A stretch of 34,326 nt of DNA from assembly GCA_018651925.1 (NCBI GenBank), contig JABIDC010000008.1:1-34326 (forward strand), written 5' to 3'. The notes below the pieces were generated by a model. It was not told the DNA's origin, ran no database searches, and saw nothing but the letters and a program-made list of their open reading frames with translations. This DNA is from an archaeon. GTDB taxonomy: Archaea; Nanobdellota; Nanobdellia; Pacearchaeales; GW2011-AR1. Made by a program: the position numbers and the translations under genes. Positions within the stretch are counted from its first letter, which is position 1; every line of letters starts with the position of its first letter. Positions 8,774 through 16,802 of this stretch are shown one piece after another.

Positions 8774-9343
8774 ATGATTGATAATCTAAGTATAAAATTA
8801 AGAGTAATTTTAATTTTTTTTATCCTTGTTACATTATTTGCAATTTTTGCAGTTTTAAAATATTCTCCCAAAGAGGAGATTTCTTTCGGGGAACTTGGCA
8901 TTGTCAACAAAATTGCTTCAGTTGAAACTGGGAAAGTTTATTTCTTTGAAATTGATGGAGAAAAGCACAAGATAATTTTAACAGATTTGGGAACAAATTC
9001 AATTGAGCTTACCATTGGAGAGTCTCCAGAGATTGTTTTATATTTCAATCTAGGAGAAACAAAAAAAGCAGATTTAAACCAAGACGGATTTTATGAATTA
9101 GTTTTGAAATTAAATGATTTTGGAGAAGATTCTGCAAGCATTTCTTTACAAAAATTAGAGAATCTGCCTTGTGTTGAGAATTGGGATTGCACAGAATATG
9201 GGGCGTGCATTTCCGGAGTTAAAAGGAGAATTTGTATTGAATCAAATTCTTGTGGAACAGAGTTGAATAAACCAGTAACAGAAGAAGAATGTATTGTAAA
9301 AATTATTGAGAATGAAACTTTTAATTTTTCTTACTCAAGTTAA
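8774..9343 (+). CDS. Membrane-anchored extracellular protein, Cys motif near C-terminus
   Basis: ATG at 8774 (track start is TTG 8759); N-terminal TM; CVENWDCTEYGACISGVKRRICIESNSCGTELNKPVTEEEC resembles a thrombospondin-like W-x-C-x-x-x-G-x-C motif. Confidence 0.65.
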   Translation: MIDNLSIKLRVILIFFILVTLFAIFAVLKYSPKEEISFGELGIVNKIASVETGKVYFFEIDGEKHKIILTDLGTNSIELTIGESPEIVLYFNLGETKKADLNQDGFYELVLKLNDFGEDSASISLQKLENLPCVENWDCTEYGACISGVKRRICIESNSCGTELNKPVTEEECIVKIIENETFNFSYSS

Positions 9344-9774
9344 TCTTTCTTTTGAGATTTCATAATTTCTTCTAGCTTTTTTTGAAGAATCATTTTTTCA
9401 GTTTGTGCAACCCTTGTAACTTCATCATATCCATGAAGTTTTCTCATAAGTCCATTAAAGAAAGTATTTAATGTATTATTCTGAATTTGTATATTTTCTG
9501 GTTCTAAGATTTCCACGTGTGCTGGCATAAAAATAAACATCAAATTTGAAAGAATTTCCAAGTCATCTACTTTTGCTTCCAATTCCATAAAATTTGTAAA
9601 AAATCCTTCTTTTGCTTTAAATGGTGCAGACTCATTAATTTTATGGTTTGTTAGTTCCACTCCTTTTACGCCTTTTATTTTTTCTGCGATTTCATTTAAT
9701 GTTGAAGTTAAATGTTCTGCTGGTTTTCCAATTACCTCGAAGATCATTAGGACGTTAAATTTATCTGAACTCAT
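9340..9774 (-). CDS. Conserved-looking hypothetical protein
   Basis: 144 aa ORF with ATG start; gene pair with the next ORF (14-nt overlap). No family recognised. Confidence 0.65.
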   Translation of the reverse strand: MSSDKFNVLMIFEVIGKPAEHLTSTLNEIAEKIKGVKGVELTNHKINESAPFKAKEGFFTNFMELEAKVDDLEILSNLMFIFMPAHVEILEPENIQIQNNTLNTFFNGLMRKLHGYDEVTRVAQTEKMILQKKLEEIMKSQKKD

Positions 9775-10447
9775 TTTTATTATATTTTTGTTTTCGTTGA
9801 ATTACAAGGAAAAAAATCATGCCAAGGAAAAGAAGTCCTCCCACAAAATAGTTCATCTTGTCTAAATTTTCTTTAGAACTTTTACTTTTTATATCTTTTG
9901 AATTCAAAATTATCTTATTTCTGAGAGTATTTTTAAGAACTTTTTCTTTAGTCTCTGATTCATAAATTTTAGGTTCATCACCAATTTCATTTTCCAAAGC
10001 ATCTTCTTCGATTTCAACAACTTCATCTTCTTCTACTAATTCATCGTTTTCAGCACATTTATCTTTTCTAGTTAATTCTAAAAACTTCCAAGAATCCTCG
10101 CAATATTGCCAAGTGAAGTTATCATTTGAAGAATCATCAAAAACTTTAGTCGAATCAATTAAATTGTCATCTTCATCATAAAGGAAAATTTTTTCTTCAG
10201 AATTATCGAGCCACTGAGAACGCAAAGGATAAACAAAGTATCCAATAAATTCCATTGATAGATTAATTCTTCCATCATCATTATTCAAAATATAATAATC
10301 TGATAAATCAACTTCTTCTTCTGAATAAAATTCAATCCACTCCCGCCCAGAATCACTCCCAAGAGGATTTGCTTCAACCTCGCTAATAATCAATGCAGAT
10401 AAATTCCCAAAAAAGAAAATTGTCAGAATAAAAATTACTCTTTTCAT
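9761..10447 (-). CDS. Lamin-tail-domain (LTD)-like membrane protein
   Basis: 228 aa; signal peptide; LIISEVEANPLGSDSGREWIEFYSEEEVDLSDYYILNNDDG matches the LTD pattern; C-terminal TM YFVGGLLFLGMIFFLVI. Confidence 0.75.
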   Translation of the reverse strand: MKRVIFILTIFFFGNLSALIISEVEANPLGSDSGREWIEFYSEEEVDLSDYYILNNDDGRINLSMEFIGYFVYPLRSQWLDNSEEKIFLYDEDDNLIDSTKVFDDSSNDNFTWQYCEDSWKFLELTRKDKCAENDELVEEDEVVEIEEDALENEIGDEPKIYESETKEKVLKNTLRNKIILNSKDIKSKSSKENLDKMNYFVGGLLFLGMIFFLVIQRKQKYNKNEFR

Positions 10448-10489
10448 AAATTGAAAACAAAGATTTCTTAATTAAAGGTTATTTCAAGT

Positions 10490-11014
10490 TTAGGATAAAT
10501 CAACAATTTTTTTAGTATGTTTTCTTTGGGTTTCTCGATCATAGTATTCTGAGAAATCAATAAATTCAACATTAATTTTTCTTCCTTCTTTCACTGCAAC
10601 AGCAATTAAGAATCTTGAAAAAATCTTATTTTCCACTAAATAATGTGCCATCCCTTGTTCTGATTTATCTAGATATCCTTTAAGTTTAACCTCGACCCCA
10701 ATAACCTTGTAATGCTCTCCTACGCGTTTTATTGCAACAAAATCTGGGAACCCAGTACCAATGACCAGGATTTTAGAAAAAGGATTAAACTTTCTTTTTG
10801 CAGGCACAACCTTTAATTTTTCATAATCAACGGTATTTGTCCATTTATCTACAGTCCATCCCATTTCTTCTAATTTTGCTCGAACTTTTGCTTCAAACCG
10901 AATCCCTGCAGCCCGATTTCTTTTTCCCTGTGCACGATAATCTACTTTACCTCCCGAATTCAGTTTTTTGGAGGACACCGAGCGGTGCTTTTTTACCTCT
11001 TTTTCTTCAACCAT
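10490..11014 (-). CDS. PD-(D/E)XK-like nuclease (Holliday-junction-resolvase-like fold)
   Basis: 174 aa; ..RFEAKVRAKLEEMGWTV... GTGFPDFVAIKR...YKVIGVEVKLKGYL: PD..EVK motif plus upstream Glu; basic N-terminus. Confidence 0.6.
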   Translation of the reverse strand: MVEEKEVKKHRSVSSKKLNSGGKVDYRAQGKRNRAAGIRFEAKVRAKLEEMGWTVDKWTNTVDYEKLKVVPAKRKFNPFSKILVIGTGFPDFVAIKRVGEHYKVIGVEVKLKGYLDKSEQGMAHYLVENKIFSRFLIAVAVKEGRKINVEFIDFSEYYDRETQRKHTKKIVDLS

Positions 11015-11046
11015 AAACTAAGAAATTCAAAGAACTATAAAAATAT

Positions 11047-11232
11047 TTACAAATCCCTCGCATGCAAGGTTCTTCGATGATTTGATTTTGCACGTTTCAA
11101 AGCTTTTTCTAAAATTTCTTCAACTTTTCTTTCCAAAGCAGTTCCAACTTCTTCAGCAACATTCGGAACCTCTTTTTCTTTATCCAACTCTCGAACAAGA
11201 TTTCTTATTTGGGATTTAATTATAATTGCCAT
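11047..11232 (-). CDS. Histone-fold protein with truncated alpha3
   Basis: 61 aa MAIIIKSQIRNLVRELDKEKEVPNVAEEVGTALERKVEEILEKALKRAKSNHRRTLHARDL: histone alpha1-L1-alpha2-L2 pattern (..NHRRTLHARDL ~ ..AGRKTIKAEDI) and stops before a full alpha3. Confidence 0.75.
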   Translation of the reverse strand: MAIIIKSQIRNLVRELDKEKEVPNVAEEVGTALERKVEEILEKALKRAKSNHRRTLHARDL

Positions 11233-11233
11233 A

Positions 11234-11815
11234 TTATTCTAAATTAACCAACTCTTTAATATTTTTAATTGCTCCGATTGAAAGTTCTAAAAATTCATCC
11301 AATGAAATTCCTAATTCTTCGCATTCCATTATTACCTTTCTCTCAACTGCTGCAGCAAAATTTTTATCTTTGAATTTTTTCTTCAAACCTTTAACTTTCA
11401 TATCTGAAATTTTATTCCCCCTCATTAAAGCATAAGCATGAATTAATCCAGTTATAGTTTCTGAAGCAGCCAAAGCAAATTCTTCTTTTTTTGTTCTCTT
11501 TTCATTAATCAAGCCAGCACAATCAAATCCGCAACCATGTGAAACAATAATAGAAATAAACTCTTCATCAAATCCAGCTTCTTTTAAAATTGCAGGCGCT
11601 TTTGTTAAGTGTTCTTTTGAGTTTTCTTTAGTAAGCCCCCAATCAACATCATGAACTAAACCGAGCATTCCATAATATTCAATATCTTTCCCCAATTTTT
11701 CAGCCAAAGCCCTCATAACTGCTTCACTTTCTAAGTAATGAATTAAATCTTTTGGATGAGAATTATCTTTCTTAACTAAATTCCAAGCTTCTTCTCTAGT
11801 TATTGGGAGATTCAT
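11234..11815 (-). CDS. HD-domain metal-dependent phosphohydrolase
   Basis: 193 aa; H...GLVHDVDWG, VSHG, ASETITGLIHAYA; typical HDIG-type layout. Confidence 0.8.
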   Translation of the reverse strand: MNLPITREEAWNLVKKDNSHPKDLIHYLESEAVMRALAEKLGKDIEYYGMLGLVHDVDWGLTKENSKEHLTKAPAILKEAGFDEEFISIIVSHGCGFDCAGLINEKRTKKEEFALAASETITGLIHAYALMRGNKISDMKVKGLKKKFKDKNFAAAVERKVIMECEELGISLDEFLELSIGAIKNIKELVNLE

Positions 11816-11865
11816 AATAAATTATGTAAAGAAGATTTTATAAATTTATTATAACAAGTTTAGTT

Positions 11866-12588
11866 ATGCAAAAAATAAAGAATGAAAAAGAATTATTAGG
11901 AATCTTAAAAAGAGATATAAAAGAATCAAATAAAAAGAGAATTGTTTTTCTTGCAGGACATTTTCCTTTAATATACGAAGAATCTGGGGCAATTGAAGCG
12001 ATAAAAAAGTGGGGGGCTTTTTCAATCTATTCTTTAGAAGTAGCAGCAAAATTAGCAATAGATACAAAGAATCTTGGAAAAGAAATAAAATTTGTATTTT
12101 TTGTTGATGATCATATTTATGAAGGATATGTGAAAATGAATTCCTGGCAATTAAGTAAGAGGAGGAATAGTCTTTACAAACTTCGTTCAGGAAAAAATGC
12201 AAAACTTCCAAAGAAATATAAGGAAATTTTAGAAAAGAATGGTTTTTCAGAAAAAGAAGTCATCAGACAAAATCAAAATAAAGTAGGTAGAGAAGATTGC
12301 TTGTTTTTTTCAGAAAAAATCCTCAGAAAAAGTTTAAGAAAAATAGAAAATGCTTGTGCAAGGGAGTATACAGAATTCATTGAAGATAAAACTTATTTTA
12401 GAAAGGAAAAAGATTATATTGTTACGATTGCCCCTAATATGTGCAAGGAGAATATTTGTGATGTGGCATTAGATAAAGAAATTAGGGGACTTTCATCTTC
12501 AAATATCTTTATGGAAACAATAAACCCCTCAATCACAAAAAAAGAATTATTTACTTTTGGAAGAGGCGTAACTTATAGAAAAGATTAA
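11866..12588 (+). CDS. Hypothetical protein
   Basis: 240 aa ORF with ATG and good composition; no family recognised (FLAGHFPLIYEESG, FVFFVDDHIYEGY). Confidence 0.65.
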   Translation: MQKIKNEKELLGILKRDIKESNKKRIVFLAGHFPLIYEESGAIEAIKKWGAFSIYSLEVAAKLAIDTKNLGKEIKFVFFVDDHIYEGYVKMNSWQLSKRRNSLYKLRSGKNAKLPKKYKEILEKNGFSEKEVIRQNQNKVGREDCLFFSEKILRKSLRKIENACAREYTEFIEDKTYFRKEKDYIVTIAPNMCKENICDVALDKEIRGLSSSNIFMETINPSITKKELFTFGRGVTYRKD

Positions 12589-12636
12589 TTTTCTCTCTTC
12601 TCAAAAATTTAGAATTATTTTTATGATAAAATTTTA

Positions 12637-12674
12637 GATTTTCTTTCGAAGCATACTTCGGTATGTGAGAAATC
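12637..12674. other. UUCG-capped hairpin in convergent intergenic region
   Basis: GATTTTCT ... CATAC-TTCG-GTATG ... AGAAATC: inner 5-bp stem with TTCG loop (12652-12665) and outer stem GATT(T)TCT/AGAAATC. Confidence 0.6.
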
Positions 12675-12707
12675 AAATCTTATATTTTAGCTGAAAAGAA
12701 ACTAAAT

Positions 12708-14177
12708 TCATTCAGAAGGTTTCATTAATGGGAACATAACACACTCTCTAATAGGACGATTCATTAAAAATGAAAACAATCTTTCACTAAAACCAAATCC
12801 ACAAGTTGGAGGCATTCCATGTTTCAAAGCTTCAATAAAACTTTCATCATGTTCGTGTGCTTCTTCATCTCCAGCTTCTTTTAATTTTCTTTGTTCAGAA
12901 AATCTTTCTTCCTGGTCTATTGGATCATTTAATTCAGAATAACCATTACCCATTTCAGAACCAGCAATAATTACTTGGAATTGTTGAACCTTGCGAGGAT
13001 CTTTTTCATGCCTCTTCGCCAAAGGAGAAACTTCTACAGGTTGATTAACTAAGAATCCTGGACCAGATAATTGTTTTCTTGCAACTTTCCATAAAACATC
13101 CACCAATCTCCATTTGTCGACACTTGGATTGAATTCAATATTAAGTTCTTTTAATTTATTTTTAATTTCTTCAAGAGTATTTTTATAAATATTTATCCCA
13201 GTATATTTTTCAATAGTTTTTTCATAATCATATTCAATCCATTTTTTAGATAGGTCTACTTTATGTTTATCTCTTTCAAACTTCAAGGTTCCCAAAGTTG
13301 CCTTAACAATTTTCTTATACATTTCTTCAACTAATCCCATTCCCATTTTATAATCTGCATATCCCCAATAAAACTCCATTTGACTATAGTCTTGTAAATG
13401 CTCTGCATCCATTCCTTCATTTCTAAATTGCCTTCCAATTTCAAAAGTCTTATCGTATCCAGCAACCATTAATTTTTTTTGCCAAAGTTCGCCCATGGAA
13501 ATTCTTAAATAAACATCCAGATCTAATGCATTATGGTGTGTTGCAAAAGGTGTTGCAGACGCCCCCCCTGCAGAAGCTTCTAAGATTGGAGTTTCAACTT
13601 CCAAGAATCCTTTCTCGATTAGGAAATTTCTTGTAGCAGCCCAAAATTTTTGTTTCTTAAAAAACATTTCTTTAACTTCCGGATTCATTGTAATGTCTAA
13701 GTATCTTTTTCTTAGTTTTTCTTCTTCATCTTTTAATCCATGAAATTTATCTGGCAAAGGCAAAATTGCTTTACTTAAAATTTCAACATCTTTGACTAAA
13801 ACAGAAATTTCTCCAGTTTTACTTTTCATAATTGTTCCAGAAGCACCAATAAAATCTCCAGAATCAATATATTTTTTAAAAAAGTTTTTTTTCTCTTCAG
13901 GAGTTTTTCCTTCTTGCAGAACCACTTGGATTTTTCCAGTTCCATCCTGGATAGTTGCAAAAGAAATTTTTCCCATATCTCTTTTCATCATGACTCGTCC
14001 AGCAACAGAAACTTTATTTTTTGTATGTTCTTCTTTCTTTAAATTTTTAAATTTTTCTTGAAGCTCTAAACAAGAATTCTTTTTATCAAAGGTTGCAGGA
14101 TACGGGTTAATGCCCAAATCTCTTATTTCTTTTAATTTCCTTAATCTTTCATTAATTATTTGACTTTCTCTTCCCAT
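12708..14177 (-). CDS. lysS: Lysyl-tRNA synthetase, class II
   Basis: 489 aa; N-terminal OB fold (VSVAGRVMMKRDMGKISFATIQDGTGKIQV), class II motifs (KRYLDI, FRNEGMDAEHLQDYSQMEFYWGY, GFGFSERL). Confidence 0.95.
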   Translation of the reverse strand: MGRESQIINERLRKLKEIRDLGINPYPATFDKKNSCLELQEKFKNLKKEEHTKNKVSVAGRVMMKRDMGKISFATIQDGTGKIQVVLQEGKTPEEKKNFFKKYIDSGDFIGASGTIMKSKTGEISVLVKDVEILSKAILPLPDKFHGLKDEEEKLRKRYLDITMNPEVKEMFFKKQKFWAATRNFLIEKGFLEVETPILEASAGGASATPFATHHNALDLDVYLRISMGELWQKKLMVAGYDKTFEIGRQFRNEGMDAEHLQDYSQMEFYWGYADYKMGMGLVEEMYKKIVKATLGTLKFERDKHKVDLSKKWIEYDYEKTIEKYTGINIYKNTLEEIKNKLKELNIEFNPSVDKWRLVDVLWKVARKQLSGPGFLVNQPVEVSPLAKRHEKDPRKVQQFQVIIAGSEMGNGYSELNDPIDQEERFSEQRKLKEAGDEEAHEHDESFIEALKHGMPPTCGFGFSERLFSFLMNRPIRECVMFPLMKPSE

Positions 14178-14183
14178 GATTCT

Positions 14184-14870
14184 TCAAGAAAAAACAGATT
14201 TATAAATTCTTTTAATCCCAGAAGTGAAATACTTTTTTTGATTAAATAAAATACTTAAAATTAGCCAAATTGCAATTAATGTTAATCCAAAAAAAGGGTC
14301 TCCCAAAATTCTTTCCTTAAAGTAATCCGAAAAAACTGCTAAGATGTAAATTCCTCCAAATGCATAAGGAAATATCAATAGGGGAACATAAATAATTTTC
14401 CAAAATCCCTTTCCCGTAAGCCCCCGATGGAAAAAATAAAATGAAAGTAAATTTGGATGCAAGATCGCAAAGAAAAGATTACGCTCAATATCTTTTTCAG
14501 TAGATTTTTTTAATTCAAAGTTAAATTTCTTCCCTGCAAGATAATTCAAAAGGGAAGAAGCAGTAAGGGCAAGAGCTACAATAAGAGAAATTTCCAAACT
14601 ATAATTAATGTTGTATGAAGAAAATAAAATCGAAACAAAAAGAATACTAACTCCTGGAAAATAAAGTCCAATGTATGCAAGACCTTCTAAAAGAACAATA
14701 AAAAAAAGTCCCAAGTTCCCAAAAGTTTCATAAAGTTTCATCATTTCTGGAACAAGTTCTGTTGGAGATGGAATTAAATTAATAGTCCAAAGTAAAATTA
14801 CTATTGAAGCAAATAAAAAAGCACTTAGGGGAAAAATTGGTATTATTTCAAATATCTTTTTGAAGCTCAT
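14184..14870 (-). CDS. DedA/VTT-family membrane protein
   Basis: 228 aa; FGNLGLFFIVLLEGLAYIGLYFPGVSILFVSILFS and FFHRGLTGKGFWKIIYVPLLIF resemble DedA/SNARE-associated proteins. Confidence 0.75.
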   Translation of the reverse strand: MSFKKIFEIIPIFPLSAFLFASIVILLWTINLIPSPTELVPEMMKLYETFGNLGLFFIVLLEGLAYIGLYFPGVSILFVSILFSSYNINYSLEISLIVALALTASSLLNYLAGKKFNFELKKSTEKDIERNLFFAILHPNLLSFYFFHRGLTGKGFWKIIYVPLLIFPYAFGGIYILAVFSDYFKERILGDPFFGLTLIAIWLILSILFNQKKYFTSGIKRIYKSVFS

Positions 14871-14899
14871 AATATTATTTAACTAAATAATTTATAAAA

Positions 14900-15175
14900 T
14901 TATATATGTAAAACCTTGAAACTTTTCAGGTCTTGAAATCTCTCAGGTTTTTCTTCTACTTTTCTAATTATCGAATGTTTTGGGCCTTTCTTACAAAGTT
15001 CAATCATTTTTTTCATTGGTTCTAAATCTCCTTCTAAAAAAACCTCTATTCTTCCATCTTCTAAATTTCGGATAAATCCTTTAACATTAAGGCGTTCTGC
15101 ATTTTGTTTAACAAACGCTCTAAAAAAAACTCCTTGCACGGTCCCATCAATATACAATCTAACTGATTTTTTCAT
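14900..15175 (-). CDS. acyP: Acylphosphatase
   Basis: 91 aa; RLYIDGTVQGVFFRAFVKQNAERLNVKGFIRNLEDGRIEVFLEGD. Confidence 0.93.
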   Translation of the reverse strand: MKKSVRLYIDGTVQGVFFRAFVKQNAERLNVKGFIRNLEDGRIEVFLEGDLEPMKKMIELCKKGPKHSIIRKVEEKPERFQDLKSFKVLHI

Positions 15176-15225
15176 GTAATTTCAAGAAAAAAGAGATTTA
15201 TTAAGTTTTTGAGGATAAAATTTAC

Positions 15226-15819
15226 TCAAATTTCCCGATAATCCAATTCATTATTTACAACCGCAACAACTTGAGAAGCAAAATACATTTTAGGGCCCAC
15301 AGAAATTGGAGTTGCCATTTGTTTTAATTTTTTCAATTCTTTTTTTGGTAAACCCTCCTGGTCTCCTAAAATAAACACAGGGGTTTTTTCAATTTCAACT
15401 TCCCTTAATAATTCACCTTTCTTATCTAAAGTAAATAACTCGCAGCCTTCTTCTTCCAATTCTTCCAAAACATGAAAAAAACTTTTCTTTTCAATAAAGC
15501 ATCCGGGAAAAACTTCATTTTTTGTTCCAGGTTTATATTTGTAAAGAAGCTTTTGAATTATTTTTGCAACATCTCTTTTAGAAATTGGTGTGTCTTCAAC
15601 TATTTGAATTTCAATATGTTTTGGGGGATCAGGCATTCCATTAAAAATGAAATGAAATTTCACATCTTCTCTAAAATCATGCGATAAAAAAACTCCTTGA
15701 ATCAAACTATGGATTGCAATGTCAATTCTTCCAGCCTTCATCAAATTCCCTTGACTTAATGCTTTTCCGGAGGTAGAAGCTTTACTTGAAAAATAAACAA
15801 AATGTTTTGTGGGTTTCAT
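15226..15819 (-). CDS. trmY: tRNA (pseudouridine-54-N1)-methyltransferase
   Basis: 197 aa; KASTSGKALSQGNLMKAGRIDIAIHSLIQGVFLSHDFREDVKFHFIFNGMPDPP..., SPOUT-type C-terminus (FILGDQEGLPKKE..ISVGPKMYFASQVVAVVNNELD). Confidence 0.9.
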   Translation of the reverse strand: MKPTKHFVYFSSKASTSGKALSQGNLMKAGRIDIAIHSLIQGVFLSHDFREDVKFHFIFNGMPDPPKHIEIQIVEDTPISKRDVAKIIQKLLYKYKPGTKNEVFPGCFIEKKSFFHVLEELEEEGCELFTLDKKGELLREVEIEKTPVFILGDQEGLPKKELKKLKQMATPISVGPKMYFASQVVAVVNNELDYREI

Positions 15820-15849
15820 AAAAATTAATCGAGGTTAAATTTTATAAAA

Positions 15850-16725
15850 CTATTCCATAAGTTCTTGAAAAGTAAATTCTGCTTTAGCAAAAAATTCCTC
15901 GCCATTAAGCACTTTAAACATCCCGATAAATCGTTCTCCACAAAAAACAGAAATAATTTCCCCTGTGTTCATTTTTGGCTTTTCAATCAAAAAATCATTA
16001 TATAGTGGACGTCCTTGCAAAACGGGTTTAATTTCTTCTTCTTTTATGTAAACAATAGGATAAGCTTGAGAAACAATTTCTCCTGGCACAATTATTTTTC
16101 TAAGTAATTCATCATTTCCCTTTTCATATTCTTCAACCGCTTTAGTAAAATCATATAAATTAACAAGAGATTCTTCAGTAAATATTCCTGCGCGAGTCCT
16201 CCGCAATTCAAGCATGTGTGCGCCAATATTCATTTCAGTTCCTAAATCATCCAATAATTTTCTAATGTATGTTCCTCCTTGGCAAACAACATGAAATAAG
16301 ATATTTTTCCCTTCTTGCTCCAACAAATCAAATTTCACAATTTCTCTTTCTCTTTCCTGTCTCTTTACACGAGATTTAACTGGGGGTGTTTGTTTAATCT
16401 TTCCAAGGAAATTATTATTAATCACCTTTTGAATATCAGCCATCTCACGATCCTCATGAATTTGCATGATTCCAATATATTCTTTATCCTCTCCCAAAAA
16501 GAAACCCATTAATTTACAAGCACGATTTAGTGAAACCGGCAAAACTCCTGTGACCTTTGGATCAAGAGTTCCAAAATGAGAAGTTTTTCGAAGGTTTAGT
16601 TTTTTCTTAACATAATGTGAAACATTGAAGGAGGTTGGCCCGCTTGATTTATCAATATTAATTATTCCAAATTCCAATAGTTCTTCAGTTGTTTTTCCTT
16701 TTTTTATCTTTTCAATATCAATCAT
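15850..16725 (-). CDS. RNA pseudouridine synthase, Cbf5/TruB family
   Basis: ATG at 16725 (MIDIEKIKKGK) preferred; GIINIDKSSGPTSFNVSHYVKKKLNLRKTSHFGTLDPKVTGVLPVSLNRACK; PUA-like C-terminus. Confidence 0.92.
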   Translation of the reverse strand: MIDIEKIKKGKTTEELLEFGIINIDKSSGPTSFNVSHYVKKKLNLRKTSHFGTLDPKVTGVLPVSLNRACKLMGFFLGEDKEYIGIMQIHEDREMADIQKVINNNFLGKIKQTPPVKSRVKRQEREREIVKFDLLEQEGKNILFHVVCQGGTYIRKLLDDLGTEMNIGAHMLELRRTRAGIFTEESLVNLYDFTKAVEEYEKGNDELLRKIIVPGEIVSQAYPIVYIKEEEIKPVLQGRPLYNDFLIEKPKMNTGEIISVFCGERFIGMFKVLNGEEFFAKAEFTFQELME

Positions 16726-16802
16726 AAATTCTAAAAAAATAAACAAATCTTAAATGTTTGTATTATCCAAATCTTTTTAACTCAATAAAAAGTTGTCTAA
16801 AT

